A stretch of DNA of 64,000 nucleotides from Ephemerocybe angulata. Lineage: Eukaryota > Basidiomycota > Agaricomycetes > Agaricales > Psathyrellaceae. Shown in pieces: positions 1 through 13,175 of the stretch (position 1 is its first letter; each line of letters begins with the position of its first letter). The translations under genes and the position numbers were made by a program. The notes under the pieces were generated by a model that made no database searches, was not told where the DNA came from, and saw only the letters and a list, made by a program, of their open reading frames with translations. The stretch lies in assembly GCA_013368325.1 (NCBI GenBank), contig JAACJK010000007.1, positions 248,001 to 312,000 of the forward strand, written 5' to 3'.

Positions 1-3000
1 TAGATAATTTGCCACCTACGGTAGATTTATTCTTTAGATACTGAGATTTATGTTGATCACATGGACTTTGGAGGAGTATACCCCCAGGCCTTCCTGTATG
101 TCCCTATCTAGCCAAGCATAACCAGCTAGTTGAATGGCTGACTGATTGACTTTGTTCCACTTTATAAGGACGTAGACAAGAATAAACATAGCATGCAATT
201 TGCAAATATTGTGGGTAGCGCAGGGCTTGGGGTGTTTAAGCATCCCTACTTGATTGCTATTAAGGTAGTAAATGATTAAAGGTCAGTCAGGTCATTCATG
301 ACTATTTTATCAGAGTTAATTAGAGTTCAAGGCACAGTCTAAGCCTCCTATTCCTGTAATTTGACAAATATACTACCAGAAGCCATGAATAGGCTTCAGC
401 CATAGTTTTTTTTAAGCTAATCAGACTCAGGCTATCAGGCAGACTACATTCAGAATGAGTCCTTTAGCATGGCTACTACAGTCACGAAGGAGAGGGCTTT
501 GGTTTACCTGCACAACAAGCCAATTCAACTGAAGTCAAGCAGCACTTATTGTCTCTTTTTGGCAAGCTGAATACACTTGCTTCACTTGTCATGCCCAAAT
601 GCATGTCTAAATTTGAATGGAAGATGATCAAATTCAACAACATTATTTAGACTAGTTCCTATCCTGGTGAGCCAACAAGTGTTTCACTCAACATATAATC
701 TTTTTGGGTGGTGGCTGGCTTATACAAGGCTAATTCTATTTAGTATCTGGCCTCAGCTATGGCACTCTCCTCCTTGGCGATCAGGCCTATTCAACAAAAC
801 TCAATAAGCTTCTTGATGATTTGAATGTATTCTAACTTGGATGCAAGCTCCAACACATTGAGGTCTTAGTCTCAGGTAAGCCACAGAGCTTCAAAAAGCT
901 CAAGGATCTGTCAATCTTTTAAGTCTTCCAAGATTGCATTCAAGGTAATTTCAATGCTGTTATTCACCACAACTAAGAAGCAAAGTAGCAAACAAAAAAA
1001 TAAAATGCAAGTCAGTATGCCAATGCTTTGCATGCATTTAAGTTTAGCATTCAGAATGCTAAGCTGCATGAAGATATGACATGTATTGCTCTTGCATGCT
1101 ACATGATACCTCTATTAATGGTCTACTCAGCATGGCCTAGGATTTAGGATATGACAAACTTACCTTGTCTTGCCATGGAATTTAGCCCATTGCTAATATC
1201 TTTCAACATCTCCTCTAGTTTTACTGGGTAATAAGGTCACAAACAGCACCTCAACGCAATATTGGTCCTAGACCAGTCAACTCATTGGCTCTACTAAAGG
1301 ACCTTCTATAGACTACAGCATAATACCACTGTTGAGATTTCCATCAAGCAGTATGCATTCTCAAGCCCAAGTACAATAAGCACCACTTTGCAGCAGCTAT
1401 CAGAGATTGCAGAAGAGATGTTTAATACAGCTGAAAGAGCATTAGTCAAGGTTTTCTGATTTGAACTGCTGATATTGCACCTAGAAGCAATCAATCAAAG
1501 GCTCACAAATGATGGCTGCAAATACAGAAATATCAAAAAGAATGTGCTGAAGCTTGTTACAATACAAGGAGTTATTCTTGATGCTATTACGCAGGCTGTT
1601 AGAACTAATGCCATTATTGTATCTCAATCTATATGCAACATTGTACTCTCACCCATGTTCATTAACAACATTGTTATTACAAATATTTGAAACTATGCCA
1701 ACTTCCTTCTAGCTAACAACAGTATTTTAGAAGTTTTTTCACAATGATTGGCCAAAAGCCTGAACTCTAACATTATGTGGACTAAAATTCTACAATACCG
1801 GCATTGATGATCTACCAGCCACTGATACCCTCCTCTACTATCACACTTCCAATGAAGAGAAGCAAAAGCTCTTCTTTCTTGGCCCTCAAAATTGAGAAAC
1901 AAGAATTCCTTTGACTGCTGGTTGTTCTCAGAGCACTAATTTCTGCAAGGATATTGCACATTAGAATAGGGGTGTATACCAGTTACAAAAGCTCTAGGCA
2001 ATACAATTATGAAGTTTATTCAGCAATCAATTGATAGCTCATAACCTACAGGTAGAAAGTTGCAAAAGTCCAAGGCCAAAAATTATGCTTCTGTATTCAT
2101 ACCAGTCATCTCTTCTCAACTTGTTCGCCACCATCTGCATCATTCTCTTAACTACTTATTTCTTATGCTGATAATATATGAGACCCTTTCAACAAAGCCT
2201 GTCAAAGAATATATAGCATGGGTTTTGAAAAAAGGGCAGCAAACATTGTTATCACAGTCTTGATTGAACTCCAATTAAACAAATTTTTGCAAAAGCAATA
2301 TAAAATCTTCTATGCGAGACCTGCTGAACAAGAGTTTTTTGAGGTTCAAAAAGCTTCTCGTCTGGCCAAGCACTGCAAAAATCTCAGTGTGAGCCCAGAT
2401 GTAAAGGCTTTCCCCACTGGTACTTACCTTTGAGGACATCCTGACCAGAGCAGAATTCACCTTCTGACACGGAGGCATCCAGAGACAGGGCAGTGATGCC
2501 AGATTGCTGGAAAGCCTTCAGCATAGTGTGGTCCATATAGCCTTGGGCAGTTGGGTAATCAGCTATTTCCCAGAAAGTCGTGTTCAGTTGTTCTAGTAAG
2601 GCCCCAGGGAGCCTGAGGAAAGTTGAGAGTCGTATTACTTAGGAATATATACTGCTGATTGGACATTCCTATTTCCTTTACGCTTACGGTCACCTAGTGC
2701 ATATATTATACCCTTATACTATGCTTCCTCTCCATTGATTATACCATCATGATACCATACTGTGCTTCCTCTCCATTGATTATACCATCATGATACCAAA
2801 CTTGATCTCTTATGATTATCCGAGAAGTAAAATGTGATCCTCCATAGTATGTTATAGATACAGGCTTGCTTTGCCAACATATCCCAGATATCAAACTCAT
2901 TAGCCAACATGGCCTCTTGTTCTTAGCAGTATAGTGTAGCAAACAACTGGACAAGGTGGACAAGTGGGGCACAAAGCCATGGCTTGACCCGCTTACCCCT

Positions 3001-5530
3001 GAGGTCTCTTTTAGCAGGGCACCTAAAGTCATGCTTTATATTCATAACACTTCAGTCACCCTGTATCAACATTAAGTGGAGTGAATATTGCTTCAGCTGC
3101 CCTACTTGATATGGAGGACAGCCATGGCAGAACTGGACATGAGCCAAATTTTGCCAATTCTGCCACTGTTCAGCCATTAGCCCATTGGTTCTGCCATCTT
3201 GCTACTAGCAGGGCCATTTTGTGTCTGGCAGTTCCAAATTAGTTTTGTTTCTGCCAGGTTCAGCCGGTGTCTGGGGTCCTAGTCCCAATGCTGGCAGAGC
3301 CATGTCTGTTTTTAAGTTACAGTATACTGCATGCCTGCTAGGACTTAGCTAACTTACGGCTCGCCTTACCAGTGGGTGCATAGCAGATATTGAACTGCTC
3401 GAGTTCATATTCTGTCTTCAACTTACTGAAGCTGCAGATCTGTATCTGAAAAGAATGCAATGGAAGCAATAGTGAAAATTTGATGATTAGCAAACCATGT
3501 GCCCCTCTACTTCCATATTAGCCAGAATTTGATATATACCATTGATTAACTGCCTGAGGTCGTTGCCATGATCCCCTCTAAGTTTGATGTTGAAATTTAT
3601 GGCTGACTTGATTTTTCTAAGATCACCCCGCCATTTCCTCAAATAACTGATAGTTTTGGTGGATATTAGTGCATCTTTCTAGTTCTTGGGAGAGTTCTTG
3701 GGTTTATGAGTAGGCATCCTTGCCATCATTGAGATTGGTGAGTGCAAAGAACGAAATAGCAGGCTATTGCAGCAGATTCCACATCCTCCAAGAGCTGCTC
3801 CTTGCTTTTTGTTTAGCCATTTTTCAGCATATAGAACTTTTTATAAAATTTTTAGACAAAAGAGTAGAGATACAAGTAATTTAAGCTTACTGAGCACATA
3901 GCACTATATGGATCCACACAAGAGCACATAGGTATGATGTCTGCTTGGTTGTACTATATTAGCCATAGGCTTGCCATTATTAGTAATCTAAATAACTTAC
4001 ATATTTTCTGGGCTACTGAAACTAGGAGCCAGGTTTGTATGCCTTCTTAGTTTTCCTCACTTTCTTAAAGAAGTATTCAGAAATATTTTTAGTTGCCTCT
4101 GTTCCATCATTCTAAACTCTTGAAGAGAAGATTGTGGCACTTTGCAATGTCATTCTTATTAATGCCAATCTTTTCTGACTCAATTTACAGTACTATAGAA
4201 TCTACCTGTACTTGTGCTCACTTCCTCTTCTCAAATGTAAACCACCCACTGCAGATAATGGACCTCAAAGCCTTCTGGTTGTAGTTTAAGCCCTGGCAGA
4301 ATTGACCACTGTACTCCTCCATATCCATAGGAGGAGAATTGTCAGCTGGTAGGCCCATTAGGCCCATTTGCCCATCTCATTAAGTTGCTCCTCTACTTTG
4401 CCCAAAAGTATGATATAGCTGTCCCACTCATATGCTTGAGTATTATAGCTTCATTTACTTTCAAGCCCTTCTCGTGTTATCCTTCTACTAGTAGAATCCT
4501 CAGCCCTAGTTCCTTACTCAACTCCAGTACTATACAGCATTCATATCAGTACTACACCTTAAAAGTGACTGCTGTTTACATCTTTTGATCAGAATGTGCG
4601 CTGCACCAGCAGCAGTGGGCTTCATACCATGGCTACCTCAAAACACTATCAAATTTCTCTCCATATACATTTTTTGTCATCTTTAAGCTAATCAAAATCA
4701 GCCTTTGCATACTCACCTGAAAAGCCTATTAGTGCAGAAAATGAATACATCAATACCTTTTGATAGTAGTAGGTAATGAATATCTGGCAACAGGAGTGGA
4801 GCTCCCAAAGTGACCACGTTGTTGAGCCCTTAAGTTTGTATCTAAGATCTCTCTCTTCTAAAATCATGAACTCTCATAGGCATTCAAAATATCATAAGGA
4901 GTACTATACCACAGATCTAACATACATGAACAGCTTGCCATTGTATACCTTTGGCAGGCACTGGCTTATCTTGGCTCTGTAAGGATAAATGAGCTATTGA
5001 TCTTGAATTTGCTGCCAACTTTGTTATTTTTAACTTTGTGAATGTGCTAGTTGTCAATAACTAGGAGTAACTAGTAGTTGTTAGGATGTGCAAAACATCA
5101 AGACAAAAGCAAAAAGAGATCAAATGACTTACATTGCCTAGATACAGGACTAAAAAAGCACTTGTAGAAGACTGCAGTTCTTGAGGTCATCTCCAACATA
5201 TATATAGACTTGGATTTTGTTGGGGTTCAGCCTTCTTTGCATTGGACCAGAGTTTTCAGTTGGCATAGCTCTGGATCACAAAATTTTCTATATTGTCAAG
5301 TAAGGAGACGCGACCATTAATATTCTGACAATGGTATTAGTAGGGCTGGGAGAAGGAATCAAAAGGTGAGAAATACCTGAGTTGCTCATTCTTGGTCTTG
5401 CAGAATGGCGGCAAAGCCATTATGCAGAGTGCCAATGCTTCTTGCAAACTAGGTGCATAATGTTCATTGCAGTGGGGTTTCTGCGATACTGAAAAGCTAC
5501 AGTTGGGCACATTCAGGGCTACTATGCATG
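1..5530. other. AT-rich, CpG-poor decayed region without a supportable gene
   Basis: I see no reading frame here that resembles a protein. The open frames are at most about 100 codons and show no motif or coherent exon chain. CpG dinucleotides are rare compared with the retroelement at 35.7-47.9 kb. That is what old, methylated and deaminated repeat sequence looks like in fungi, which is an inference. A 41-bp tandem duplication lies at 2,717-2,798. Nothing else could be assigned. Confidence 0.5.
2717..2798. repeat. 41-bp tandem duplication (2 copies)
   Basis: A 36-bp core beginning TGCTTCCTCTCCATTG starts at 2,722 and again at 2,763. The cores are identical and the period is 41 bp; the few bases joining them differ slightly. 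It looks like a simple local duplication in non-coding DNA. Confidence 0.8.
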
Positions 5531-5539
5531 AATAAGGGG

Positions 5540-5830
5540 CGCAGTGGCTCAGTGGGAGCCGTCACGACTGCCTGCCATTGCACACCCCCTGGCAGGCACC
5601 CGGCATGCTTCATCCAGGCCTCAAGTTCTACCCCACGAGAACCCAGATTTTTATGCCATACATTTCTTCTTCTCCCACTCCCGACAGTTCCCCCAATGTC
5701 AAGCAAGATCAATCACCTTTCAGCACCTCGCTGAGGTCACCAGCACTGCATCGACTACCCAATTCAGCAACCATCACACCCTGGCAACAGCGTTAGTCAC
5801 CGCGGTTCCAGTCCCATGGCCCTAGGACCA
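5540..5830 (+). repeat. Possible tRNA-derived SINE-like sequence
   Basis: A GC- and CpG-rich island stands out from AT-rich surroundings. It begins with a perfect Pol III A-box-like motif, TGGCTCAGTGG, at about 5,549. B-box-like motifs follow near 5,620 (AGTTCTACCCC) and 5,801 (GGTTCCAGTCC), each with one mismatch to the usual consensus. The A-to-B spacing does not fit a normal tRNA and no cloverleaf can be drawn. A SINE head is the best guess, and chance similarity is possible. Confidence 0.2.
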
Positions 5831-7474
5831 AAATGGTCTGGGCTGTGCAGTAGCGACTGCCGCCGAGAATGTGGGCCAGCACGATAGTATTCCGGCCAGG
5901 GATTGGGACCCCAGATGGTCGGCCCAGGGATGCTAGATGGCAGAGGGGTTGCGCGCAGAACGAGTGCCTGTTAGGGAAGGTGGGGCAATGTGCTCCGTTC
6001 GGATGGCTTTGTCAGCCTGAGCAGGGGTTGGGGTTACAAAAACAGGAAGGAGAGCAGGGCCGGAGACCGAAAGTAGGAAGAAGGAGATTGATTGCGCTGA
6101 AACATCAATTAGATTTATCACACCACCTATAACCTCTCCGGACTGCCGCTAATAACCAGTATATAGTTTGTAGTATAGCTGGTACATAGCCTTGCTACCT
6201 GATCTGATCAGCCGGGGCACAAGAGATAGCATGGCTGCATCCGACCATGCCGCGACTGCCTCTTTCAAACTTTTCTATTGTTCTGATGCTTCCTTGTTCT
6301 ATATATATCTATGATATATTTGTACATACTTTATTGTTTTTCTGATATGAATTGTCTATTGTCCTACACAGTATATATTACACTGCAAGTGGGTAGTTTT
6401 CTTATCAACCTATCTCCCACTTGCAGGTGTGTCATGCTGTATTTCTCTTTATCTAACTTAACTAATATATCGAACTATTTCCCACTTGCAGTTGCTTCAA
6501 CAACTTATAAACTTAGCAGTTTATTACCTACTCCTGCTCTAACTGCTCTGTGCCTAATGTGACAACTCATACTGCAGCTGTACCTGTTCCAACTGCAGCT
6601 CTTGCACCTGCATCTATCGTGGCAGCTACACTCCAGCTGTACCTGTGCCCATCATGGTGGCTGCAGCTGTGCCTGCAGCTGCACTGTGCTATCTCAGTAG
6701 GCAAACACTCCTGGTGCTTTCCTCTCTGGCTACCTTTCTAACTCAACAAGTCACTGACCCACAGTGCAGTATCTGAGCCCCATTGTATAACCACTTAGAC
6801 TAAAACTTCTATAGAAATATGTATGGTCACTACTGGAAGGCTCTCCTAGGAAACTGTCACAAGTCAACTGCCCAGTTCAGAAGCAGTTCTCAGCTAAATG
6901 GGCCCAAGTGGGCACCCACATCGTAGCCCAATGGAGAACTTACTGCAACAGTCTTATGGCCTTGGTACATGCCCCATCCACCCTTGCAATGCTCTTTAGC
7001 ACTTACTCGCTACTCTCATGCATAATTCTGTTCTCAATATGGCACTTATCTGGCAGATTCGCCAGGGTATCCCTGCAACTGCTTAAGAACCAAGGTGTGC
7101 CTTGTCACTCCTCGTTTTATTCTTACTAATATTCACCTAGCTACTTCCTAGCGGCCGCTTCTTTCTTCAACTGTTTCTACAATGTCTCTTGGTTAGCCTC
7201 TAGCAGCTATGCTACTGGCCTGCTCATGCTATTAATAATTACTTGATTCACTCTGCATACGCTAATAGCTCAACAATTGTTCCACACACGCTATCAACAA
7301 TTATTCCACATATGCTATCTGACAGTTGCTCTCCACAGACTGGTACACTATCATGATTCATGTTCTACCTCATCGTTCCCGGGCCAGTGTATCTGGTATC
7401 TGGCTTTATGTGATTGTTATGTGAGTTCAATCTTATAAGTTAGACATGGTTCACACACACTGGATGCACCGCAA

Positions 7475-7823
7475 CTTATTCTGACTAGAATAAGTATTAG
7501 AATAACATGGATATTCCTTACATTTTTATGCCCAAAAAGAATAATTGATTTCCAGATTTTTATTCAGGAAGTAATTGGAGGGAAAATAAGTTAGGATGGG
7601 GCACAACATATTCTGTACAGAATATATTACTAGTCCTAATTTCTGTGCCATAAAAATGTGGGATAGATTTGGGATTATCATTTCTTAATAGCAATGGAAG
7701 ATATTTATTCTGCTCAGAATAAGTTATGGCTTGTTATTAAACCCCTCAAATGTTGGGAATAATTTGCAAAATAAATATCATTAATTATTCTGTGTAGAAT
7801 GAAAAACATAGTCACAGAATAAG
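7475..7823. repeat. Cluster of TTATTCTG/CAGAATAA palindromes, possible MITE
   Basis: Short inverted dyads recur through an AT-rich stretch. An imperfect one is at 7,475-7,494, a perfect 18-bp palindrome (ATATTCTGTACAGAATAT) is at 7,608-7,625, and an 8+2+8 dyad is at 7,705-7,722. Half-sites follow near 7,785 and 7,813. The outermost half-sites face each other, as expected of a small TIR element with subterminal repeats. No target duplication was identified. Confidence 0.35.
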
Positions 7824-8045
7824 TAAACCATCAGGATGGAGAGGAGGCAAGGGGTAGTGGGCCTGGTTTTGGGGTGTGATGTGATGTGTGTTTTGGTGTG
7901 TTTTCAATGGCTGTATAGATGTATAGCTACAGTGTAAATGGATGTGCATTCATAATGGATTGTGTTGTGAATACCATGGTACATTGAGGAGCTTCTTGCG
8001 GCCGAGGGTGCAGAGGCAAAGGGCGTGGAGGGCTGGAAGGTCTAA

Positions 8046-8327
8046 TTGGGCGATACAGTGAAGTGGATTGGGAATCACACGAAGAAAGGTCACAATGTAG
8101 GCAAAAGGGTCAAAGGGGAATGCACAGAGGACTCAAAGCAGAAGAGTCAGGGTAATATGGCGGAGTTGTTTGAGGTCCCTGTTCCTCGGACCATGACTGA
8201 GTTGGATTTCCAGTCGGATGAGGAGGAGGGAAGGGTGGTAGCTGCTGATGAGGTGTTGAATCAATGTGCTGGTGCCCTTGATGCTAAGAATGCTGAGTTG
8301 GACGCCCTTATCATAGAGCGTGTCTGA
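8046..8327 (+). CDS. Hypothetical protein exon, acidic
   Basis: This is an open frame of 93 codons with a plausible composition: a basic N-terminal part, then an acidic stretch around residues 55-65 and a helical C-terminal end. A GT donor candidate lies near its end, and the downstream frame after 8,347 (ADLIDFVRGVL) could be a further exon. No family is recognised. It lies just upstream of duplicated copy A and may be the 5' part of a gene running into that block. It may also be chance. Confidence 0.25.
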   Translation: MGDTVKWIGNHTKKGHNVGKRVKGECTEDSKQKSQGNMAELFEVPVPRTMTELDFQSDEEEGRVVAADEVLNQCAGALDAKNAELDALIIERV

Positions 8328-9174
8328 GTTTGACATGTGCCTCTCTAGGCCGATCTCATCGACTTCGTCAGAGGTGTTCTCCATGTTCTCTATCAGACAT
8401 CTTCCCTTGTCTGGATCTTCTCTGGGAGCGCGACATCTGTCTTTGTCTTGTAGCCCAGTTCTCTAGCCCTTCCTGGGGCAGGTGATGGGACCCTCAGAAG
8501 TGTCTTCGACCTCTATGTCTGAAATGAAGATGAGGGGGCAGGAAGAGCTAGCTCAGGCAGCAGGGGGGCAACCTTGACTATGATGGTGAAGCAGACCAAC
8601 CTGCATAGGAGCATTTCAGCAGGGAGCATAGCTCAGGCAGCAAGCCAACCTTGTCTATGGTGGTGAAGCAGACCGATTGGGTTGTGGTGCCTGAGGATGA
8701 GTTGAGGGCAGGGTTGGATGGTTGGATCCCAATCAAGTTGTAGAGGGGAGAGAGAGAGAGAGGAGAGGGAGAGGGAGAGTGTAATGATCCTAGTGCTGTG
8801 GTTGAGTATCGAGGGTAGGTGGTTGCCATTGCCACAGATTCTATGTATAATTCATCCTCCCTGCTTCAGTTTGTGTCGACACTTACATTGAAATGGTTTG
8901 GGGCTGGCTTGCGTTGATGCAGCTCTTGTGCCTCGTCACTGGGCTTACTCCTATACCTACTGCCTTGTCAATTGAGAATGCTGCATTGCAGGTGGTGGGT
9001 GATGTCGTTGGGCCTGTCCTTGGTGCGTCTTATCCCTTCATCCAAGTTGCCTTTCCTGACAATGTCCATATCCATAGATTTACGATCTACGGTGATTTTA
9101 GTGCAGTGGGTTGACAATGTGGCAGTGGGTTTTAGGAATATTTCAGCTTTTTGTTAAAAGCAGGGTTCCATAGG

Positions 9175-11915
9175 TCAAGAGGTAGAAGAAGACTGGGGGG
9201 TCAACATCAATCTTGTTATTGTAATGAAATGTACATTTGTCCATGCAATAGAACTCTCCCTTGTCTGGAATAAAAAGCCCAGCCAATAGCACAAAGGCTT
9301 TGCAGAACTTCTATGAGACCGGAGATTAGAAGAGGTGGTGAGTAAGGGCGCCGAAGCCAGGCACACTTCTTGTTCCCCTTAGAATGTAATTAGCAGAATG
9401 TGTGCGCAAATGAAAGAGGGAACATACAGCATGTAGATCATGCAGAACAAGCGCCCAGGCATGCTAGAAGCATTGGTTGCAAACAAAGAGGACTGACAGG
9501 GAAGCCTGACTCGCCACCCTGAGCTGACAACCAACTAGATGGGCTTGAGGGTGAGAACCATCCTCGGCAGCGCTTGGGTATGGCAAATAAAATCTACAAA
9601 ATGGGCTGAATGTCAGGCATGGGCTCTGCGCTGGAGCTCTTCGCTATGTACAAGACCTTCAGCTTGAGCTTTCTGAAAAAGATGCGGTCGATGTCACATT
9701 TCTTGAGCGGAGGTAAGTGGTCGGCTTCAGGACTTGCAAATTTAGATACGTTGAAAACAGGGATGGTGGCGCTGGACAGGTCAATCAATATAGAGAAAGG
9801 GGAGGACAGCATAAGTACTGCAGGGTAGCTTGGCAGAATTAGGGGTAGCACATCCTTTAAGCGTTGCGTCGCCCTAAATAGGTGACATCTAGGCCGAAAC
9901 AACGAGGTCGTATGCAATGAACGCCTTGCAAGAAAGTCTATAGAAATGTTTGTGAGCTATAATCAAAGCTGATTTTGAGAGGTGTTCACTGCACACGCCC
10001 TTGTTATTTAGGCTTAGGAGAAGCTGATCTCAGCCTGGGTCTTCTAGTGAATACATTGTAAGAAAGTATATACACTGGGTACTAAAATCGAAGCTTATTT
10101 CGCGTGTTTGCTGCACACGACCTTATCTTTTAGACTTACCAGATGATGATCTCAATTTTCTGCACTAATTTTCTGCCAACTCAAAGATGGGGGCCTGCCA
10201 GAAATTTGGCTTCCAGTCCACTGGTATGCCACTGGACTCTTTGTGGAGTCCACGTAAACAGGTGGGGAAGTGTGAAGTACTCACTTGAGGAAGGAGGGGG
10301 TTCCTAGCAATGCCTAGGCTACTATCACCAGAGGTGCAGAGATTGACGGGCATAGGCTGCGAGGATGGTGGTGGGTGGTGAGCAGCAGCCTGCATTCTGT
10401 CTCTGTTAACAAATGAGGTTGAAAGTTGGAGAAGAGTAGCCGATACTCTGAAGTGGGGTGGATGCATGGTAGGATACTGTCTAGTTCCAACAGCGTCCTT
10501 GTTCTCCCCGGTGGTGGCAGCAGCTCTGGGAGCAGATTGGGTAGCAGAGGGACCAGATGGATTAAGGCAGCGGGTGCTATGCATGAAGTGTAGACGGCCA
10601 CAGTGCTCACATGGTGGAGCAGAACCAGGGTGTGAAGCAAAGGTGGGATTAGCTGACAGTCCTCAATAGAATAGAATGAAAAAAGAACAAAAATCAACAT
10701 ACATTAGAGCAAGAGACACAAATAATGCCACCAGGGGCTTAGAATTTGGTGCCTCCAGAGGCGCAGAAGTGATGTCCACAGTACACAAGCAATATCTCTT
10801 TCCAGATGCTGCTCCGCAGTGTGCACATCCGCAGGTCTCGTTATCCTGAAACAATCATGTAAGTAACAAAACAGCGAATTGAAGGAGTGAAATAAATGTA
10901 CCCTTCATCCACCAGAGAATGAGAGACATTCCAGAGAGAGCAGGGTCATGGGACTTCTGCATAGTCAAACATCATCAGATTATTACCAGCAGACAACATC
11001 TGGTGGAGGTACAAAACACAACAACAACAAGATTACAAGAAGTGGGAGGGAAAGAGAAAGGAGAGAAGAAAGAGGCAAAGAAAAAAAGAATGAAAAAATT
11101 GGAACTTATATGGGGGAAAAAGAAGCCATTTCCTGTTCTTGATTGCTACAAGATCAGTAATATAAGTTGACTTGATGGCAGGGAAAGTGTTAAGGACTTA
11201 GAGGGCCCAAGGTCAAATGAAAAATGATTGCAACTTTGTATTCTGGGTAAACTAAACTAATTTTCTCTAAGGATAGAAGACTGCATGTCAAGAGCACTTC
11301 CTTGCATATTTCTCCAAGGTTGGGTGGTTGGCCAGCAGGGAAAACACTGTTTTGCTAACTCAATATGTGGCAGAAGAAGAACTGCCTGCACTACAATGTT
11401 TTCTGCCTGATGACATTGCCTACGTACCACTGTCAAGGTTATGGTCGGTGTTTGCTGGAGTTCAGTAAGTTGGATTTAGACGAAGATGGCTAATTGAGCT
11501 CATTTGTCAGGCTATGAGCTATCTTGGATTTAGGATAAATTTGTGCCTACTCCAGAATGTTCTATATCTTTCGAGGCTCTCGGAATGTGTTTTATGTACT
11601 GGATATCCGCGCTCATGCTTGCCTTCTGTACGTGGCATAAGTTCAAATGTCGGAACCGATACTGATCCCTGGACAACTCAGAGGCGATCTTCAAGAGAAT
11701 TCGCAGGGTTCTAGGCCTGCTGTTGTCTGCACAATTCACGATATTGCTCAAGCGGCGAACCAATGATGCTGTTTTTGCCCTCACCAAGTGCGGTATTATT
11801 CCAACAGGTGGTATTAAAAATGACCTGAGGGACCACATCGAAGTATCAGCGGATGTAATGGCTAAGAGTTGTAGAGCTCTGGGGCTGAACCCTGAAGCCA
11901 TGTGCCTACATAATC
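9175..11915. pseudogene. Hypothetical gene broken by inversion (copy A)
   Basis: This block carries the same coding pieces as the minus-strand gene of copy B, but here those in Y (minus strand, 9,175-10,854) and Z (plus strand, 11,285-11,904) point towards each other. The Y pieces include a cysteine-containing segment at 10,663-10,854 (CGCAHCG, KRYCLC), a proline/serine-rich segment at 10,165-10,584 and a segment at 9,594-9,917. The Z piece has a 65-residue frame at 11,723-11,920 containing KCGIIPTGGIKNDL. No domain family is recognised. The tail of a TIR element is embedded at 10,191-10,282. Confidence 0.35.
10191..10282. mobile_element. Solo terminal fragment of the GTACTTCACACTCCCCC TIR family
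   Basis: About 92 bp matches the right end of the elements at 12.3-13.2 and 25.7-26.8 kb: GGCCTGCCA, a GGCTTCCAGTCCACTGG tract, GGAGTCCACG, then AACAGGTGGGG and the terminal GTGTGAAGTACTC. No matching left end is present. The same fragment occurs at 28,414-28,505 in copy B, so it was there before the segmental duplication. Confidence 0.8.
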
Positions 11916-12141
11916 TCTGAAGAGAAGACAATGTATCTGTGTGCGCGGGGGCTCGGACCTCATTCATCGATTCTCACATAGTGTAGGAATACATCTCACC
12001 TGCTTGTTCAATTAAATGGCAAAATCATCCAATCCATAAAATCAAGACGGTTCAAAGCCTGACCATCTGATTTAAACTTCAAGGAATCAAATTCAAAGTT
12101 CTGACCATCTTATTTCAAAAAACTTCACTTTATCCGCTCTT

Positions 12142-12240
12142 CAGCCTAGCAGTTCAGCCTAGCAGTTGCGATCAGAATTGGGCAGAAGGGACTGTGGTAG
12201 GGCGGCGAAATTGGGCAGAAGGGCTGTGGTAGGACGGCAC
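12142..12240. repeat. Short tandem duplications
   Basis: A 15-bp unit (TCAGCCTAGCAGT) is repeated directly. It is followed by two copies of an approximately 32-bp unit containing TTGGGCAGAAGGG and TGTGGTAGG. No function is evident. Confidence 0.6.
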
Positions 12241-12340
12241 CATCGCTAAGGTACGCCTTTTCTGTCACGCATTATGGCTGAGTATTGGCCCTCTCTGTTG
12301 CCTATTGCAGGAGTGTCTACCATTGCTGGGGGCCTGTAAT

Positions 12341-13175
12341 TCTCAGTCCCCCACCTGTTCACGTGGACTCCACTGGACTGCCTAGAGTCCCCTGGTCTAC
12401 CAGTAGACTCTGGGTATTTTATGGACTCTGACCAGTGGACTCATTGTGGAGTCCACGTGGAGTCCATACCTCCTCCACAATCAGTCCACCCCCCCTCCAC
12501 AGCCAGTCCATATCAGACTTAGAGTTTATATCTATTCCCAAGCCAGTAGAGTCCACATGGAGTCCACGTGGAGTCCATGTGAACTCTTCTCATCTCTACT
12601 TTTGACAGAAAGAAAAGAAGTGGCATGCCCCAGAATTGAACCTGAGACCTTGGGAATAGCTATTACTAAGCTTTTGGTGTGAGTGCTAGCCACTAGGCTA
12701 TTTGGCCTTATATATTTTTATCTTGTAATTAGCCTATATCCTATACCATATCCTATTTTTAGATTGCAAAGTCGATGCTTGGAAATCATTTTGCTGATTA
12801 TGAGACTAGTTTTTAACCAATTGCTTAGTTATTTTATAGCATCAACACTGCAAAACAATGACAACAGTATTATATAATAAAAATGATGGGACCAAAAATA
12901 GTCATTAGTGGCAGTCCAGCAGTAGTCCACAATTAGTCCAGTGGTTTGAGTCCAGTGGTAGTCCACGTGAGTCCAGTGGCTTCAGTCCACAATCAGAGTC
13001 CACATAGACTCCACAGAGCCTGGCAGGGGGGCATGGACTGCTTGTGGACTGTTCGTGGACTGATTTTGGCAGGGAGCCTGCTAAAAATTTGGCTTCCAGT
13101 CTACTAGTATGCTACTGGATTCTTTGTGGAGTCCATGTGGAGTCCACGCGAACAGGTGGGGAGTGTGAAGTACTC
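12341..13175. mobile_element. Non-autonomous TIR element, GTGGACT-repeat family (left end degraded)
   Basis: The right end has GCGAACAGGTGGGGAGTGTG and AAGTACTC, ending at 13,175, and is the reverse complement of the left end of the element at 25,651. The left end near 12,341 keeps CCCCCACCTGTTCACGTGGACTCC but has lost the outer bases and most of the left inverted repeat. Inside is the same centre as in the 25,651 element, including a tRNA-like module at 12,622-12,707 and the AT-rich stretch TATTATATAATA. Many GTGGACT/AGTCCAC motifs in both orientations fill the subterminal parts. There is no transposase, so it would depend on one encoded elsewhere. The superfamily is not determined. Confidence 0.75.
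12622..12707 (-). ncRNA. tRNA-like (Pol III promoter) module inside the TIR element
   Basis: Read on the minus strand it starts GGCCAAATAGCC. It has an A-box match (TAGCCTAGTGG), a B-box match (GGTTCAATTCT) 47 nt later, and a T-arm that pairs CTCAG with CTGGG around the B box. It ends in GGGGCATGCC. A run of thymines that could stop Pol III follows (TTCTTTTCTTTC). The anticodon arm is not canonical, so this is a tRNA-derived relic or SINE head rather than a working tRNA. A near-identical copy is at 26,200-26,285. Confidence 0.5.

Larger units (their letters stand above)
8439..11915. repeat. Segmental duplication, copy A (blocks X-Y-Z)
   Basis: Three abutting blocks recur at 26,754-30,228. 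X (8,439-9,163, 725 bp) matches 29,504-30,228 in reverse. Y (9,163-11,284, 2,122 bp) matches 27,386-29,507 in the same orientation. Z (11,285-11,915, 631 bp) matches 26,754-27,384 in reverse. Each pair has equal length, so there are no net indels, and by eye the copies differ by well under 1-2% substitutions. Relative to copy B, block Y is inverted inside its flanks. Short GCAG/CTGC ends mark the flip points. The protein frame that reads continuously across the Y/Z join in copy B is broken here, so the flip probably happened in copy A. Confidence 0.9.

Noticed and set aside
8740..8785. GA-rich simple repeat (and its copy near 29,885-29,920)
   Set aside because: It is an ordinary microsatellite inside the duplicated block.
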